From contig CAZLWA010000051.1 of the NCBI GenBank assembly GCA_964563165.1, forward strand, positions 9,780-73,779: a stretch of 64,000 nt of DNA. Reading direction: 5' to 3'. Of this stretch, positions 44,774 through 54,952 are shown in pieces. Below the pieces are notes generated by a model, which ran no database searches, was not told where the DNA came from, and saw nothing but the letters and a program-made list of their open reading frames with translations. Both the position numbers and the translations under genes were made by a program. This stretch comes from CAZLWA01 sp964563165. Lineage in GTDB: Bacteria > CLD3 > SB21. Positions within the stretch are counted from its first letter, which is position 1; every line of letters starts with the position of its first letter.

Positions 44774-46473
44774 AGATACTCGGCATGAATATCGGACACG
44801 ACAGCGGCGTTTGTTTAATGCAAAATGGAAAAGTTCTCGCGGCGATCAACGAGGAACGGCTCAGCCGGATCAAAATGCATCACGGGTTCCCGTATCGGGC
44901 AATCGAAGAAGCACTCGCCGTGAGCCAAGCCTCCGTCGGCGATCTGAATATCATTGCCGTAGAAGGGAAGGAAATCATGCCGCAGGAGGAAGTTGGTTTG
45001 GATGACAGCTCGGGTGATTTTAAGAAAAAGGTTTTAGGCCAATTTCGTTTGAATAAATTTTTTCTCGGGACGGAAACGGGGCTTGCATTGGCCAAGCTCG
45101 CGTTACGATTACATTCCGGAAAAACTCAAAACGGAGTTAAGAAATATTTTAGGGAGAGAGGTTTTCAAGGTGATTTCATTTTTATCGATCATCATGAAAG
45201 CCATGCCGCATCCGCTTACTACACGCAAAAACAAGACGAAGGGCTGGCGATAACGATCGATGCGAGCGGTGAAGGATATTGTTCCAAAGTGTATCGCTGT
45301 TCGAATCACAGGATGGAATTGGTCCATCGCGTTTTGTGTTATCATTCGCCGGCTTACTATTATGCCTACATCACGAAGCTCCTGGGATTCAAGCCGCTGC
45401 GGCATGAAGGAAAAATTACGGGCTTAGCCGCTCTGGGCAAACCGGAAGAGACCTCTAAAATCCTTGAAAAGTATATCGTTTTTGACAAATCCTCGCTGCG
45501 TTTTGTCAATTACGGCGGTTATCATTTCGACGCCATGCGCCGGCTAAAGAAAGACCTGAAAAACTTTACGAGAGAAGATGTGGCTGCCGGCATTCAACAT
45601 CATTGCGAGGAATTGGTTTGCGCATATGTTTCCGCGGTGATTGAAAAATTTAATAACAACAAGGCGGCGCATGTTTTCTTAGCCGGAGGTTTGTTTGCGA
45701 ACGTGAAGATCAATCAACGCGTGAAAGAACTGCCGAAGGTCAAGAGCATCTGGATATTTCCAAATATGGGCGACGGCGGGATCGGATTCGGTTCGGCGCT
45801 TCAGGCCGCGGTCCGGTTCGGCGGCCTGTCGGAAAAAATGATCTTAGATCATCTGTATCTTGCGCGCAACCACACCGGCATGTCTTTGGAACCGGAGTTA
45901 AAGAAACAAGGACTGAATTATCGCAAGTCCGAAAATATCGCCGCCGACATCGCCGAACTTCTGGTTAAAAAAAAAGTCGTGGCGTGTTTTCAGGGGGCGA
46001 TGGAGTACGGGCCGAGAGCGCTGGGCCATCGTTCGATCATTTATGCAGCTACGGACAAAAGCGTGAATACCTGGCTCAATCAGCGGCTGAAGCGAACCGA
46101 ATTCATGCCCTTTGCGCCGTACGTCCGGGACGTGGACTATAAGGAGTATTTTAAAATCGATGAAGAGAACCTGGATCCGTACAAGTTTATGACCATTACA
46201 TGCGAAGTAACGGAAAAATGTCACCGCGAAGCGCCGGCTATCACGCATGTGGACGGAACCGCCCGGCCGCAGATTATTTTCCGGGACGTGAATCTGGTGT
46301 ATTATGATATCCTGACCGAATATAAAAAACTCACAGGGATCGGGGTTTTGGTCAATACGTCATTCAATATGCATGAGGAACCGATTATCGACACACCGCA
46401 CGACGCGATCGAAACGTTTAAACTCGGCAGCCTGGATGTGCTGGCGATCGGGGACTACTTGGTTTTTCCGTAA
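44770..46473 (+). CDS. Carbamoyltransferase (NodU/CmcH/TobZ family)
   Basis: 567 residues. Transfers a carbamoyl group to a sugar or natural product hydroxyl. N-terminal Kae1-like domain: MKILGMNIGHDSGVCLMQNGKVLAAINEERLSRIKMHHGFP, HHESHAASAYYTQ with the metal-binding histidines, and DASGEG. C-terminal YrdC-like segment: GAMEYGPRALGHRSIIY, then NTSFNMHEEPII and DTPHDAIETF. AAAAGGAAT precedes the start, which overlaps DUF2304. In this setting a carbamoylated surface glycan is the likely product. Confidence 0.93.
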   Translation: MKILGMNIGHDSGVCLMQNGKVLAAINEERLSRIKMHHGFPYRAIEEALAVSQASVGDLNIIAVEGKEIMPQEEVGLDDSSGDFKKKVLGQFRLNKFFLGTETGLALAKLALRLHSGKTQNGVKKYFRERGFQGDFIFIDHHESHAASAYYTQKQDEGLAITIDASGEGYCSKVYRCSNHRMELVHRVLCYHSPAYYYAYITKLLGFKPLRHEGKITGLAALGKPEETSKILEKYIVFDKSSLRFVNYGGYHFDAMRRLKKDLKNFTREDVAAGIQHHCEELVCAYVSAVIEKFNNNKAAHVFLAGGLFANVKINQRVKELPKVKSIWIFPNMGDGGIGFGSALQAAVRFGGLSEKMILDHLYLARNHTGMSLEPELKKQGLNYRKSENIAADIAELLVKKKVVACFQGAMEYGPRALGHRSIIYAATDKSVNTWLNQRLKRTEFMPFAPYVRDVDYKEYFKIDEENLDPYKFMTITCEVTEKCHREAPAITHVDGTARPQIIFRDVNLVYYDILTEYKKLTGIGVLVNTSFNMHEEPIIDTPHDAIETFKLGSLDVLAIGDYLVFP

Positions 46474-46554
46474 GCTGTTATTGAAAATAATGGATTCGGT
46501 GAAATCGCATCGGGCACACCGGCGGTTTTTTATATAATTAAGAATGAGGAATCC

Positions 46555-48075
46555 GTGGAAGAAGAGCTCCTGAATGTACGAAGAGAAAAACTAGCCCGGC
46601 TTCGCGAAATGGGTATCGAGCCGTATCCGTATAAATTCACGCGCCAGTATTTTTCAAAAGAACTGATTGAGCAGTTTGATACGCTCGGCGTGACGGATGA
46701 TACTCAGCTGGACGGCCCTCAGGCGCCGCGCGTGACCGTCTGCGGGCGCATCATGTCCCAGCGCAGCAAGGGCAAGACGGCGTTTGCGCATATCATGGAT
46801 CCTCACGGAAAAATTCAAGTTTATGCGCGCAAGGATGTGCTCGGAGATGCCGTGTACGAGGCGTTCAGTAAGTTGCTGGATATGGGCGATATCATCGGCG
46901 TGAAAGGGGTCTTGTTCAAAACGCATACGGGGGAAATTACGATCAAGGCGGAAGAAATTACCCTGCTGAGCAAAAGTCTTCGCTATATTCCGGCAGGAAA
47001 AGAAAAGATCCTGGAAGACGGGACCCTTCAACGCTTCAGCGATTCAGAAGACAAAGAATTCCGTTATCGCCAGCGCTATGCGGATCTGATCATGCACCCC
47101 GAAGTCCGGGATGTATTCGTTAAGCGCAGCAAAATAATTTCTTCGATCCGCGAGTTTCTGGACAACCGGGATTACCTGGAAGTGGAAACCCCAACGCTTC
47201 AGCCGCTGTATGGCGGGGCTTCAGCAAGGCCTTTCACGACCATGCACAATGCGTTGGATATGAGACTCTACATGCGCATCGCGCTCGAATTATATTTGAA
47301 GCGCTTGATTGTCGGCGGATGCGAACGCGTCTATGAAATGTCCAAAATTTTCCGGAACGAAGGCATGGACCGTTTTCATAATCCGGAATTTACCATGCTT
47401 GAATTCTACGAAGCCTATTCCGACTATTACGACCTCATGAAGCTCACGGAGGAAATGCTGTCCTTCGTTTGCGGGCGGGTCAACGGATCCATGGAGATTG
47501 AGTCCATGGGACATAAAATTAATTTCACGCCTCCGTACGAACGGATGACCATGTTTGATGCGATAAAAAAATATACGGCGGTGGACGTCAGCGAAATGAA
47601 CGAGCAGGAGCTGCGTGAATTATGCCGTTCCATCGCCATCCCGACTGAACATGCAATGGATCGGGGAAAATTGATCGACTTTATTTTCAGCGAAAAAGTT
47701 CAACCGCATCTGGTTCAGCCGGTTTTTATCACGGAGCAGCCGATAGAGATTTCCCCGTTGGCCAAAAAGCATCGGTCGAAAAAAGGAGTGGTCGAACGAT
47801 TCGAATTATTCATCCTCGGCAATGAGGTCGCGAATGCGTTCAGCGAACTTAACGATCCGATTGACCAGCGGCAGCGGTTTGAGGCACAGATGGGCTTGCG
47901 CGCACGCGGCGACGACGAAGCGCAGATGCTGGACGAAGATTTTCTGCGCGCGATCGAATACGGCATGCCGCCGACGGCGGGCGAGGGCATCGGCATTGAC
48001 CGACTCGTAATGATCCTGACCAATCAGGAATCCATTCGGGATGTATTGTTTTTTCCCACCATGCGCCCGGAATAG
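46555..48075 (+). CDS. lysS: Lysyl-tRNA synthetase, class II
   Basis: 506 residues. N-terminal OB fold (VTVCGRIMSQRSKGKTAFAHIMDPHGKIQVY) and class II catalytic core with motif 1 region (PTLQPLYGGASARPFTT), motif 2 (KIFRNEGMDRFHNPEFTMLEFYEAY) and motif 3 (GEGIGIDRLVMILTN), and the lysine-specific GNEVANAFSELNDP. GTG start with AGGAATCC upstream; an unusually direct GTG-GAA-GAA-GAG opening. About 96 bp before mlaE. Confidence 0.97.
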   Translation: MEEELLNVRREKLARLREMGIEPYPYKFTRQYFSKELIEQFDTLGVTDDTQLDGPQAPRVTVCGRIMSQRSKGKTAFAHIMDPHGKIQVYARKDVLGDAVYEAFSKLLDMGDIIGVKGVLFKTHTGEITIKAEEITLLSKSLRYIPAGKEKILEDGTLQRFSDSEDKEFRYRQRYADLIMHPEVRDVFVKRSKIISSIREFLDNRDYLEVETPTLQPLYGGASARPFTTMHNALDMRLYMRIALELYLKRLIVGGCERVYEMSKIFRNEGMDRFHNPEFTMLEFYEAYSDYYDLMKLTEEMLSFVCGRVNGSMEIESMGHKINFTPPYERMTMFDAIKKYTAVDVSEMNEQELRELCRSIAIPTEHAMDRGKLIDFIFSEKVQPHLVQPVFITEQPIEISPLAKKHRSKKGVVERFELFILGNEVANAFSELNDPIDQRQRFEAQMGLRARGDDEAQMLDEDFLRAIEYGMPPTAGEGIGIDRLVMILTNQESIRDVLFFPTMRPE

Positions 48076-48171
48076 CTTGATTCGCTAATCCTGAGGGAGG
48101 CCGGCGGGTAAAACAAAAATGATATTTACCAACTGAAACACGTCATGTGTTGATGGGGAGAAGAAGATCCA

Positions 48172-48984
48172 ATGGCTCAATTCAAAAAATATATTTTGCC
48201 TGTTGCTAATTTTTTCCTGATCGATGATTTTGGCAGCAGGGTTTTGAAGTTTTTCACCGGACTGGGCGAATCTTCGATATTGTTGTATTTTTCGGTTAAG
48301 AATTTTCGCTATATCTCGCGTGACCGGAAATTGATTCTTGAGCAAATGTTCATCGTCGGCGTAAATTCGATCCCGCTCGTCATTGTCACGGCGACTTTTG
48401 CAGGCATGGTCTCCGCCGTCCAAGCGGGGTATCAGCTCCAAGGCGTCGCGCCGGCATCCGGATTCCTGGGATCTTCCACGAGCCGTGCGATCGTGATCGA
48501 ATTAGGCCCGGTGCTCACCGGCCTCGTTCTTTCCGGAAGATTTGGCGCTTCGATCGCCGCGGAAATCGGCACGATGAAAGTGACGGAACAAATTGACGCT
48601 CTGGAAATAATGGCCATTGATCCGATTCGCTATCTGGCTACGCCGCGGCTCATTGCGGGAATTATCATGATGCCGATATTAATCATCTTTGCGGATGCGA
48701 TTGCTATCAGCGGTTCCTGCTTTATTGGATTTTCTTCAATGGACGTTGCTCCGCAGGCATTTTTTTCAAGCATTCAGCGGTTTATGGAACTGCGCGACCT
48801 TTTTTCAGGTCTCGTCAAAGCGTTTTTTTTCGGAGCGTCAACGGCGCTCGTCGGCTGTTACGTCGGTTTCGGAACGGAAGGCGGCGCGGAAGGCGTGGGA
48901 CAAGCGACGATCAAGGCGTTCGTACTTTCCGCGGCGGCCATATTAGTTAATGACTATATCGTGGCTTCGATTTTTCTTTCCTAA
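48172..48984 (+). CDS. mlaE: MlaE family ABC transporter permease
   Basis: 270 residues. Inner-membrane permease for retrograde or anterograde phospholipid transport. Family motifs: QMFIVGVNSIPLVIVTATFAGMVSAVQAGYQL, VIVIELGPVLTGLVLSGRFGASIAAEIGTMKVTEQIDALEIMAIDPIRYLATPRL and GCYVGFGTEGGAEGVG. Followed 13 bp later by the matching ATPase, but no MlaD substrate-binding gene is next to it in this window. Confidence 0.95.
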   Translation: MAQFKKYILPVANFFLIDDFGSRVLKFFTGLGESSILLYFSVKNFRYISRDRKLILEQMFIVGVNSIPLVIVTATFAGMVSAVQAGYQLQGVAPASGFLGSSTSRAIVIELGPVLTGLVLSGRFGASIAAEIGTMKVTEQIDALEIMAIDPIRYLATPRLIAGIIMMPILIIFADAIAISGSCFIGFSSMDVAPQAFFSSIQRFMELRDLFSGLVKAFFFGASTALVGCYVGFGTEGGAEGVGQATIKAFVLSAAAILVNDYIVASIFLS

Positions 48985-48997
48985 CAGTTTTCATATC

Positions 48998-49759
48998 ATG
49001 ATTCAAATAAAGAACCTTCATAAATCCTTCCGCGATAAGCAGATTTTGAGCGGCGTTAATCTCGATATCGACAGCGGCCAAATTACGACCATTATCGGAC
49101 GCAGCGGCTGCGGAAAAAGCGTATTGCTCAAACATATGGTCGCACTGCTGCGGCCGGACCGCGGGGAAGTTCTGATCGAGGGCGAGGATATCAGCCGGCT
49201 GACGCCGAAAGAGCTTTTTGAAACAAGGAAAAGAATGGGGTTTGTTTTTCAGAACGGCGCGCTATTCGATTCGATGAATGTGGACGAGAATATCGGTTTG
49301 GGCTTGCGCGAGCATACCGAAATGACGGCCGCCGAAATATCCAAGAAAGTCGGTAAACTGCTCGAGATGGTCGGGCTTCCGGGCATCGAAAAATACAAGC
49401 CATCGGAATTATCCGGGGGTATGAAAAAACGGGTTAGTCTTGCGCGCGCCTTGGCTATGGATCCTGAATATGTGCTGTATGACGAACCGACGACGGGATT
49501 GGATCCGATCATGGCGGCGATTATCGACGATCTGATCGTTCGTCTCAACGCCGAATTGAAGATCACTTCCATCGTTGTTACGCACGACATGAAGAGCGTA
49601 TATGCCATTTCCGACCGCGTGGCGATGCTGCATTACGGGGTGATATGTTTCAACGGGACGACGGAAGAATTGCGCAATACGAAGGACCCGGCCGTGCGTC
49701 AATTTATCGAAGGTAATGTAGTAGGTCCCATTCAGCCGGTGTTGAAAGACGGAAGGTAG
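48998..49759 (+). CDS. mlaF: MlaF family ABC transporter ATP-binding protein
   Basis: 253 residues. Walker A GRSGCGKS, signature ELSGGMKKR, Walker B YVLYDEPTTGLDP and switch His in VVTHDMKS. ATPase partner of the preceding permease. The start at 48998 (MIQIKNLHKSF) follows the mlaE stop; a longer frame would overlap mlaE. The usual third gene (mlaD) is absent; the next gene, after 124 bp, is a caspase-like protein. Confidence 0.95.
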   Translation: MIQIKNLHKSFRDKQILSGVNLDIDSGQITTIIGRSGCGKSVLLKHMVALLRPDRGEVLIEGEDISRLTPKELFETRKRMGFVFQNGALFDSMNVDENIGLGLREHTEMTAAEISKKVGKLLEMVGLPGIEKYKPSELSGGMKKRVSLARALAMDPEYVLYDEPTTGLDPIMAAIIDDLIVRLNAELKITSIVVTHDMKSVYAISDRVAMLHYGVICFNGTTEELRNTKDPAVRQFIEGNVVGPIQPVLKDGR

Positions 49760-49883
49760 CCCAAAGAAAAGTAAAAAAAACTGAAACGTTTTGTCCGAAA
49801 TCGGAACTATTGCTTATAGGGTTAAGTTGGCGCTAAACGGCTCTGATTGCTAAATTCAAACAGGAATTTAAGGAAATTCAATC

Positions 49884-51527
49884 ATGCCATTTTCTACAAA
49901 GAATGTGATCGGATTCTGGTTAATGGCTTTGACAGGCTTCAGCATTCAAAGCCTTTGCCAGGAAAGCGTTAAAAAAGACGCCCATGATGAGACAACGATC
50001 TATCAGAACAGCTATGCCATCATTGCAGGTATCGATCATTATCAAAGTTCGAAAATTCCAAGACTGGACTGTGCAGTTTCCGATGCCCAAAGCGTCAAAA
50101 AGCTCCTGTTGGAGAAATTGAATTTTTCGGAAAAAAACATCAAGTTGCTGGTTAATGAAGAAGCGAACTTAAGCAACATTCGAAGAGCATTTGGCGAGAT
50201 CAACCGGATCGAGCAAAACGCCTGCGTGCTCATTTATTTTGCAGGGCACGGTGAAACCGTCCAGATGAAAAATGGCGGTGACCTGGGGTTTCTGATTCCA
50301 TACGACGGACAAACGGACGATGAAGCCGGTTTATTTGCCACCTGTCTTCCTATGACGGAAATAAGCAACTTTTCAACGATCCTTCCGGCCAAACATGTCC
50401 TTTTTCTTATCGACGCCTGCTACGGCGGTTTAGCTGCGGTAAACTCCCGGTCGCTGTCCAAGCAGACCAAGAACTATCTTGAAAAAATTACCAAAGCCAA
50501 CGCCAAAGAGATCATTACGGCCGGTGGAAAGGGAGAGCGGGTAATTGAAAAGACCTCGTGGGGCCACAGTATTTTCACGAAAATTTTACTGGACGGGCTG
50601 GGAAAGGGAATGGCGGATCTGGACGGGGATGGAATCGTGCCGGCAACGGAATTGGCAGCGTATTTGAAAAAAGAAGTGACCGTCTATTCCCATAATCAGC
50701 AAACTCCGGTTTTCAGGTCGTTTACTCAGGATGAGGGTGATTTTGTATTTTTAGTTAATAAAACGAGCGACATCGAACCCTCGGTTCCGCTTGGCGACGT
50801 CGTCATTAATTCTGATCTTGAAGACGCCGAGCTGACCATCGACAGCTCGATGACCGTTCAGAAAGTTCCTGCCAATTTAACGAATATTCCCGCGGGCAGA
50901 CACAAAATTATTTTGAAAAACAGCCAGGCGTCTTTTCAGAGAGATGTGGAAGTAAGAGAAAACACGATGAATAGATTTGATTTTAATTTCAAAGCACCGG
51001 TTACGATCACATCCAACCTCGCCGGCGCGCAAATTTTTGTAAATGGGCAAAGTACGGGATTCAGCACGCCAGCAAAGTTAGAAAATTTATTAGGTGGTAG
51101 CTACACCATTGCACTTAAGCGGCAAAACAAAATTGTTCAGCGGCTCGTCAAAATCGAGCCGGAGAAAACCAATGAAGTTGAGTTCCATTTTCCTGTGGGC
51201 GATCTGGTTGTAAAGTCCGATTCTCCCTACGTTGAGATCTACATCAACGGCCAACTAATGAGTAAGTCTGCGCCGGCTAATCTTAACGGATTGTTAGCCG
51301 ACACCTGTACGGTCATTGTGAAGAGCCACGGGAGCATAAAAACATTTAACATTGAAATTAAAGAAGGAAAGACGCAAACGATAGAAGCGAAATTCAGCAA
51401 GAATAATTTTTGGAAATATGTTGCCATCGGAGGGGCCGCTGCCGGGGCATCGGTGATCACGGCGCTCCTGCTTAGCAATTCAAATTCCGGAAGGAAAGTC
51501 GGAACACCGCCCCAATTTCCGAATTAG
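49884..51527 (+). CDS. Secreted caspase-family (C14) protease with PEGA domains
   Basis: 547 residues. A hydrophobic leader (VIGFWLMALTGFSIQSLCQ) suggests export. The peptidase domain begins at YAIIAGIDHYQ and carries the catalytic dyad H122 in YFAGHGE and C179 in LIDACYGG. After about residue 300 come three PEGA-like beta domains (VVINSDLEDAELTIDS, VTITSNLAGAQIFVNGQSTGFSTPAKL, LVVKSDSPYVEIYINGQLM), then a membrane helix (WKYVAIGGAAAGASVITALLL). The catalytic domain would lie outside the cytoplasm. It is 29 bp upstream of the VCBS/T9SS protein gene and probably co-transcribed. Confidence 0.88.
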   Translation: MPFSTKNVIGFWLMALTGFSIQSLCQESVKKDAHDETTIYQNSYAIIAGIDHYQSSKIPRLDCAVSDAQSVKKLLLEKLNFSEKNIKLLVNEEANLSNIRRAFGEINRIEQNACVLIYFAGHGETVQMKNGGDLGFLIPYDGQTDDEAGLFATCLPMTEISNFSTILPAKHVLFLIDACYGGLAAVNSRSLSKQTKNYLEKITKANAKEIITAGGKGERVIEKTSWGHSIFTKILLDGLGKGMADLDGDGIVPATELAAYLKKEVTVYSHNQQTPVFRSFTQDEGDFVFLVNKTSDIEPSVPLGDVVINSDLEDAELTIDSSMTVQKVPANLTNIPAGRHKIILKNSQASFQRDVEVRENTMNRFDFNFKAPVTITSNLAGAQIFVNGQSTGFSTPAKLENLLGGSYTIALKRQNKIVQRLVKIEPEKTNEVEFHFPVGDLVVKSDSPYVEIYINGQLMSKSAPANLNGLLADTCTVIVKSHGSIKTFNIEIKEGKTQTIEAKFSKNNFWKYVAIGGAAAGASVITALLLSNSNSGRKVGTPPQFPN

Positions 51528-51556
51528 TTGAGCTCAGAGACTGAAAGGGAATTCGA

Positions 51557-54500
51557 ATGAAGGCTTTACGCTGTTTAACAATGTTAACCGCTCTATCGGT
51601 CACACCTCATTGTTTGTTCGCCCAAACATTTACGGACATCAATGCCGGGTTAACCGGAGTAAGCGAAGGCTCGGCCGCATGGGGTGATTATGATAATGAC
51701 GGTGATTTAGATCTGGTCGAGACGGGTTTAACTGAGGGCGGCGCCGTGATTGCAAAAATCTATCGTAATGATGATAACGGCACTTTTACTGACATCGGCG
51801 CTTCACTGACCGGAGTACGCCGATCTTCGGCTGCTTGGGGAGATTATGATAATGATGGCGACCTGGATCTCGTGCTTTCCGGAACAACGAGCCCTGGCAG
51901 TATTATGCCGGATACTACGATCATATATCGTAACGACAATGGCAACTTTGTCGGTATCGGCACTTCAATAGTGAATGTGACGGAAGGTTCAACTTCATGG
52001 GCTGATTATGATAACGATGGAGATTTGGATTTGTTAGTTGCCGGTTCTGTTGATGGATTAAACAATACTGCAAAACTTTACAGAAATGACGGGGCCGGCC
52101 AATTCACGGATATTCAGGCATCACTATCTCCCACAGGCAATGCCGCGGCAGCCTGGGGTGATTATGATAATGACGGAGATTTGGACATCTTGTTGTCTGG
52201 TAATAATGGTTTTTCTTTTTTCACAAAAATATATCGCAATGACGGCAATGGAACTTTTTTAGATATCGGAGCTTCATTTACCGGCGTCATGCTTGGTTCC
52301 GTGGCATGGGGGGACTATGACCAAGACGGTGATTTAGATGTTTTGTTAACCGGAAGTTTAAATGGAGGTGGTTCGTCGGTTATTTCTAAAGTTTACCGCA
52401 ACGACGGCAGCGGCGTCTTCACTGATATTGGCGCTTCTTTGACTGGAGTTTATGTAAGTTCAGCCGTATGGGGTGACTGCGATAATGATGGGGATTTGGA
52501 TATCTTATTATCAGGTAATACAGACGGCGGCACTGGTCGGATAACGAAAATTTATCGAAATGACGGCAGCGGAATCTTTACCGACATCAACGCTGCGTTA
52601 ACCGCGTCCTATTGGAGTTCTGCAGCCTGGGGTGACCATGATAATGACGGTGACCTGGATATTCTGCAAACCGGTCACATCGTTACAAATTACATTGCAA
52701 AGATTTATCGTAATGAAGGAAGCGTTTTTAATACGGCGCCATCTGCTCCTAGTAATCTTTCATCTTTAGTTTCAGCGAATTCGGCAACATTAAGCTGGAA
52801 CAAAGCTACTGATAGTGAAACCGCTCAGAATAGTTTGACGTATAACCTTCGTATTGGAACTACGCCAGGCGGTAGCCAGACTCTCTCTCCGATGGCGAGT
52901 TCCGGTGGCTATCGCAAACTCTCAAAAATGGGGAATGCGGGTCTAAAAAATGGTTGGACCGTTAAAAATCTTCCTGGAGGAACTTACTACTGGAGCGTGC
53001 AAACAATTGACAACGTATTTGCGGGATCTGCCTTTGCAACGGAAGAAAGTTTTAGTATTGCGGGCGTAAATGTAACAGCACCTAATACAGCCCAAATTCT
53101 GATTGGAAGCTCTTCATACAGTATCACTTGGTCATCATTAAATCTTACAGGCACGGTTGACATTCTTTTGTCAACAGATGGCGGATCTAGTTTTAACACG
53201 ACCATCTCAACAAATGAGACCAACGACAGTAGTTATCAATGGTCTGTTCCAAATATTTCAACATCACAAGGTAGAATATTGATTCGTTCTTCAACTAATC
53301 CTAGTATTCGAGATTCAAGTGATGAAAATTTTTCAATTGTGGACCAAACATCACCGATTCTGGGCGTCCCGTCGTTCCAGACGTCGGTCACTCAAAATTC
53401 ATCGGTGAATGTTAGTGTCTCTGCAACGGATAATTATGCGGTAAGTGGTGTGGCCTTATATTACAAATCGGGATCTGCTATCAATTATACTAACTTAGCC
53501 ATGACTTCAGCCGGGGGAAGCGTTTATGGGGTCAATATTCCAGCCGTTGCGATAACAGAAAACGGAGTAAGTTTTTTTGTGCAGGCAATTGACAATTCAA
53601 GTAACGTTACCTATTCGGATACGTTCAGCATTGCGGTTATTTTCGCGTCTCTTACAAGTTCGCAATTGGCTAATTCGGAATATCCGTCCGGGCTTCCTGA
53701 CGGTAAATGGCGATTGATTTCGGTGCCGGGAAACCTGAATAACAAAATGATCAAGAATGTTTTTCCTAATATCGGGAATCCGGGTAATGACCGGTGGTTG
53801 GCCTTTGACGAAAACACCCATGATATTTCCGATTCGGCATCTGTCACAGGAAAAGGCTTTTGGTTCAAAGAAGTTTTAGGAGGCAATCCTATTACGATTT
53901 CTACCGGCGCAGGCAATTCATTTGGTGATGACGGTATTGACGTTATACTGGATCCCGGCTGGAATATTATCGGGAACCCTTTCGCGTTCCCAATTCCAAT
54001 CAGTTTTAACCAAACGCAGTTTTACGGTCCTGTTAAATACGGCGCTGATGATCAGGGAATCGAGGGCTGGAGCGCAGTATTGGATACGCTCAACCCTTTC
54101 GGCGGATATGCCGTCAACAACAAAACGGGCGTGAATAAAACTATCCGCATAAAGCCGGATGGAACCTCTGTGCTCAACAAGACACGCATGGCTGCACAAT
54201 CGGATATCTTCATTCAACTAAAAGCCGTGTCCCAAAACAAGAACATTTCATACGGCGACCTGTTTAATTTCATCGGGGCGGGACACGACCGGTCCATTAC
54301 AGGCCTTAATGCGCCTGAACCTATGTACCTGGATGATTTTGTGTCTCTTTATTTTTCAGATGAAAAAAATACGAACGAATTCAAGGTCCTGAATGAGGAC
54401 GGCAATATATGGGATATGAACATTCAAACGTCATTTGATAACGCTAAAGTAGATCTGAGCGCCGTCATACAAAAGCTGCCGGAAACCATGGCACTAAAAA

Positions 54501-54952
54501 TATATGACCTTGCCAGGAACGAAATTGTTCCCGCATCTCAGGATCTAAGGTACCGATTCAATCAGAAATTCAAAGGTACCTCTAAGTTCAAAATCATTGT
54601 CGGAAAACCGGATTTCGTGGAGAAAACCGTTAACGATATCGGGGCCCGGCTGCCCAAGGAATTCATGCTCAGCCAGAATTACCCGAATCCGTTTAATCCT
54701 ACAACCGTTATCCGCTATCAATTGCCCGTAACCAGCCGCGTGCTCTTGAAAATCTATAATATGCTCGGAGAAGAAATCGCTACGCTGGTCAATAATGAAC
54801 TGTTGAGTAGCGGCCAGCACAACGTGTCATGGAATGGAAAGAATCAGAACGGCAATCCGGCCGCCAGCGGCGTTTACGTCTATCAGCTCCAAGCCGAAGG
54901 CGTGAACGGAAGAAAGTCTGTTAACGCCCGCAAAATGCTGCTCATCAAATAG
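51557..54952 (+). CDS. Type IX-secreted FG-GAP/VCBS repeat protein
   Basis: 1131 residues. Signal peptide (MKALRCLTMLTALSVTPHCLFAQ), then seven VCBS repeats of about 50-60 residues, each with a Ca-binding W-x-D-x-D-x-D-G-D-L-D core (AAWGDYDNDGDLDL). Next a fibronectin III-like domain (from about 397), one or more Ig-like domains, a domain with WRLISVPGN / GWNIIGNPFAFPI, and a C-terminal sorting domain (LSQNYPNPFNPTTVIRYQLP, LLKIYNMLGEEI, GVYVYQLQAEG). It should be exported and anchored by type IX secretion; an adhesin or surface scaffold is likely. Best taxonomic marker in the window. Confidence 0.95.
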   Translation: MKALRCLTMLTALSVTPHCLFAQTFTDINAGLTGVSEGSAAWGDYDNDGDLDLVETGLTEGGAVIAKIYRNDDNGTFTDIGASLTGVRRSSAAWGDYDNDGDLDLVLSGTTSPGSIMPDTTIIYRNDNGNFVGIGTSIVNVTEGSTSWADYDNDGDLDLLVAGSVDGLNNTAKLYRNDGAGQFTDIQASLSPTGNAAAAWGDYDNDGDLDILLSGNNGFSFFTKIYRNDGNGTFLDIGASFTGVMLGSVAWGDYDQDGDLDVLLTGSLNGGGSSVISKVYRNDGSGVFTDIGASLTGVYVSSAVWGDCDNDGDLDILLSGNTDGGTGRITKIYRNDGSGIFTDINAALTASYWSSAAWGDHDNDGDLDILQTGHIVTNYIAKIYRNEGSVFNTAPSAPSNLSSLVSANSATLSWNKATDSETAQNSLTYNLRIGTTPGGSQTLSPMASSGGYRKLSKMGNAGLKNGWTVKNLPGGTYYWSVQTIDNVFAGSAFATEESFSIAGVNVTAPNTAQILIGSSSYSITWSSLNLTGTVDILLSTDGGSSFNTTISTNETNDSSYQWSVPNISTSQGRILIRSSTNPSIRDSSDENFSIVDQTSPILGVPSFQTSVTQNSSVNVSVSATDNYAVSGVALYYKSGSAINYTNLAMTSAGGSVYGVNIPAVAITENGVSFFVQAIDNSSNVTYSDTFSIAVIFASLTSSQLANSEYPSGLPDGKWRLISVPGNLNNKMIKNVFPNIGNPGNDRWLAFDENTHDISDSASVTGKGFWFKEVLGGNPITISTGAGNSFGDDGIDVILDPGWNIIGNPFAFPIPISFNQTQFYGPVKYGADDQGIEGWSAVLDTLNPFGGYAVNNKTGVNKTIRIKPDGTSVLNKTRMAAQSDIFIQLKAVSQNKNISYGDLFNFIGAGHDRSITGLNAPEPMYLDDFVSLYFSDEKNTNEFKVLNEDGNIWDMNIQTSFDNAKVDLSAVIQKLPETMALKIYDLARNEIVPASQDLRYRFNQKFKGTSKFKIIVGKPDFVEKTVNDIGARLPKEFMLSQNYPNPFNPTTVIRYQLPVTSRVLLKIYNMLGEEIATLVNNELLSSGQHNVSWNGKNQNGNPAASGVYVYQLQAEGVNGRKSVNARKMLLIK

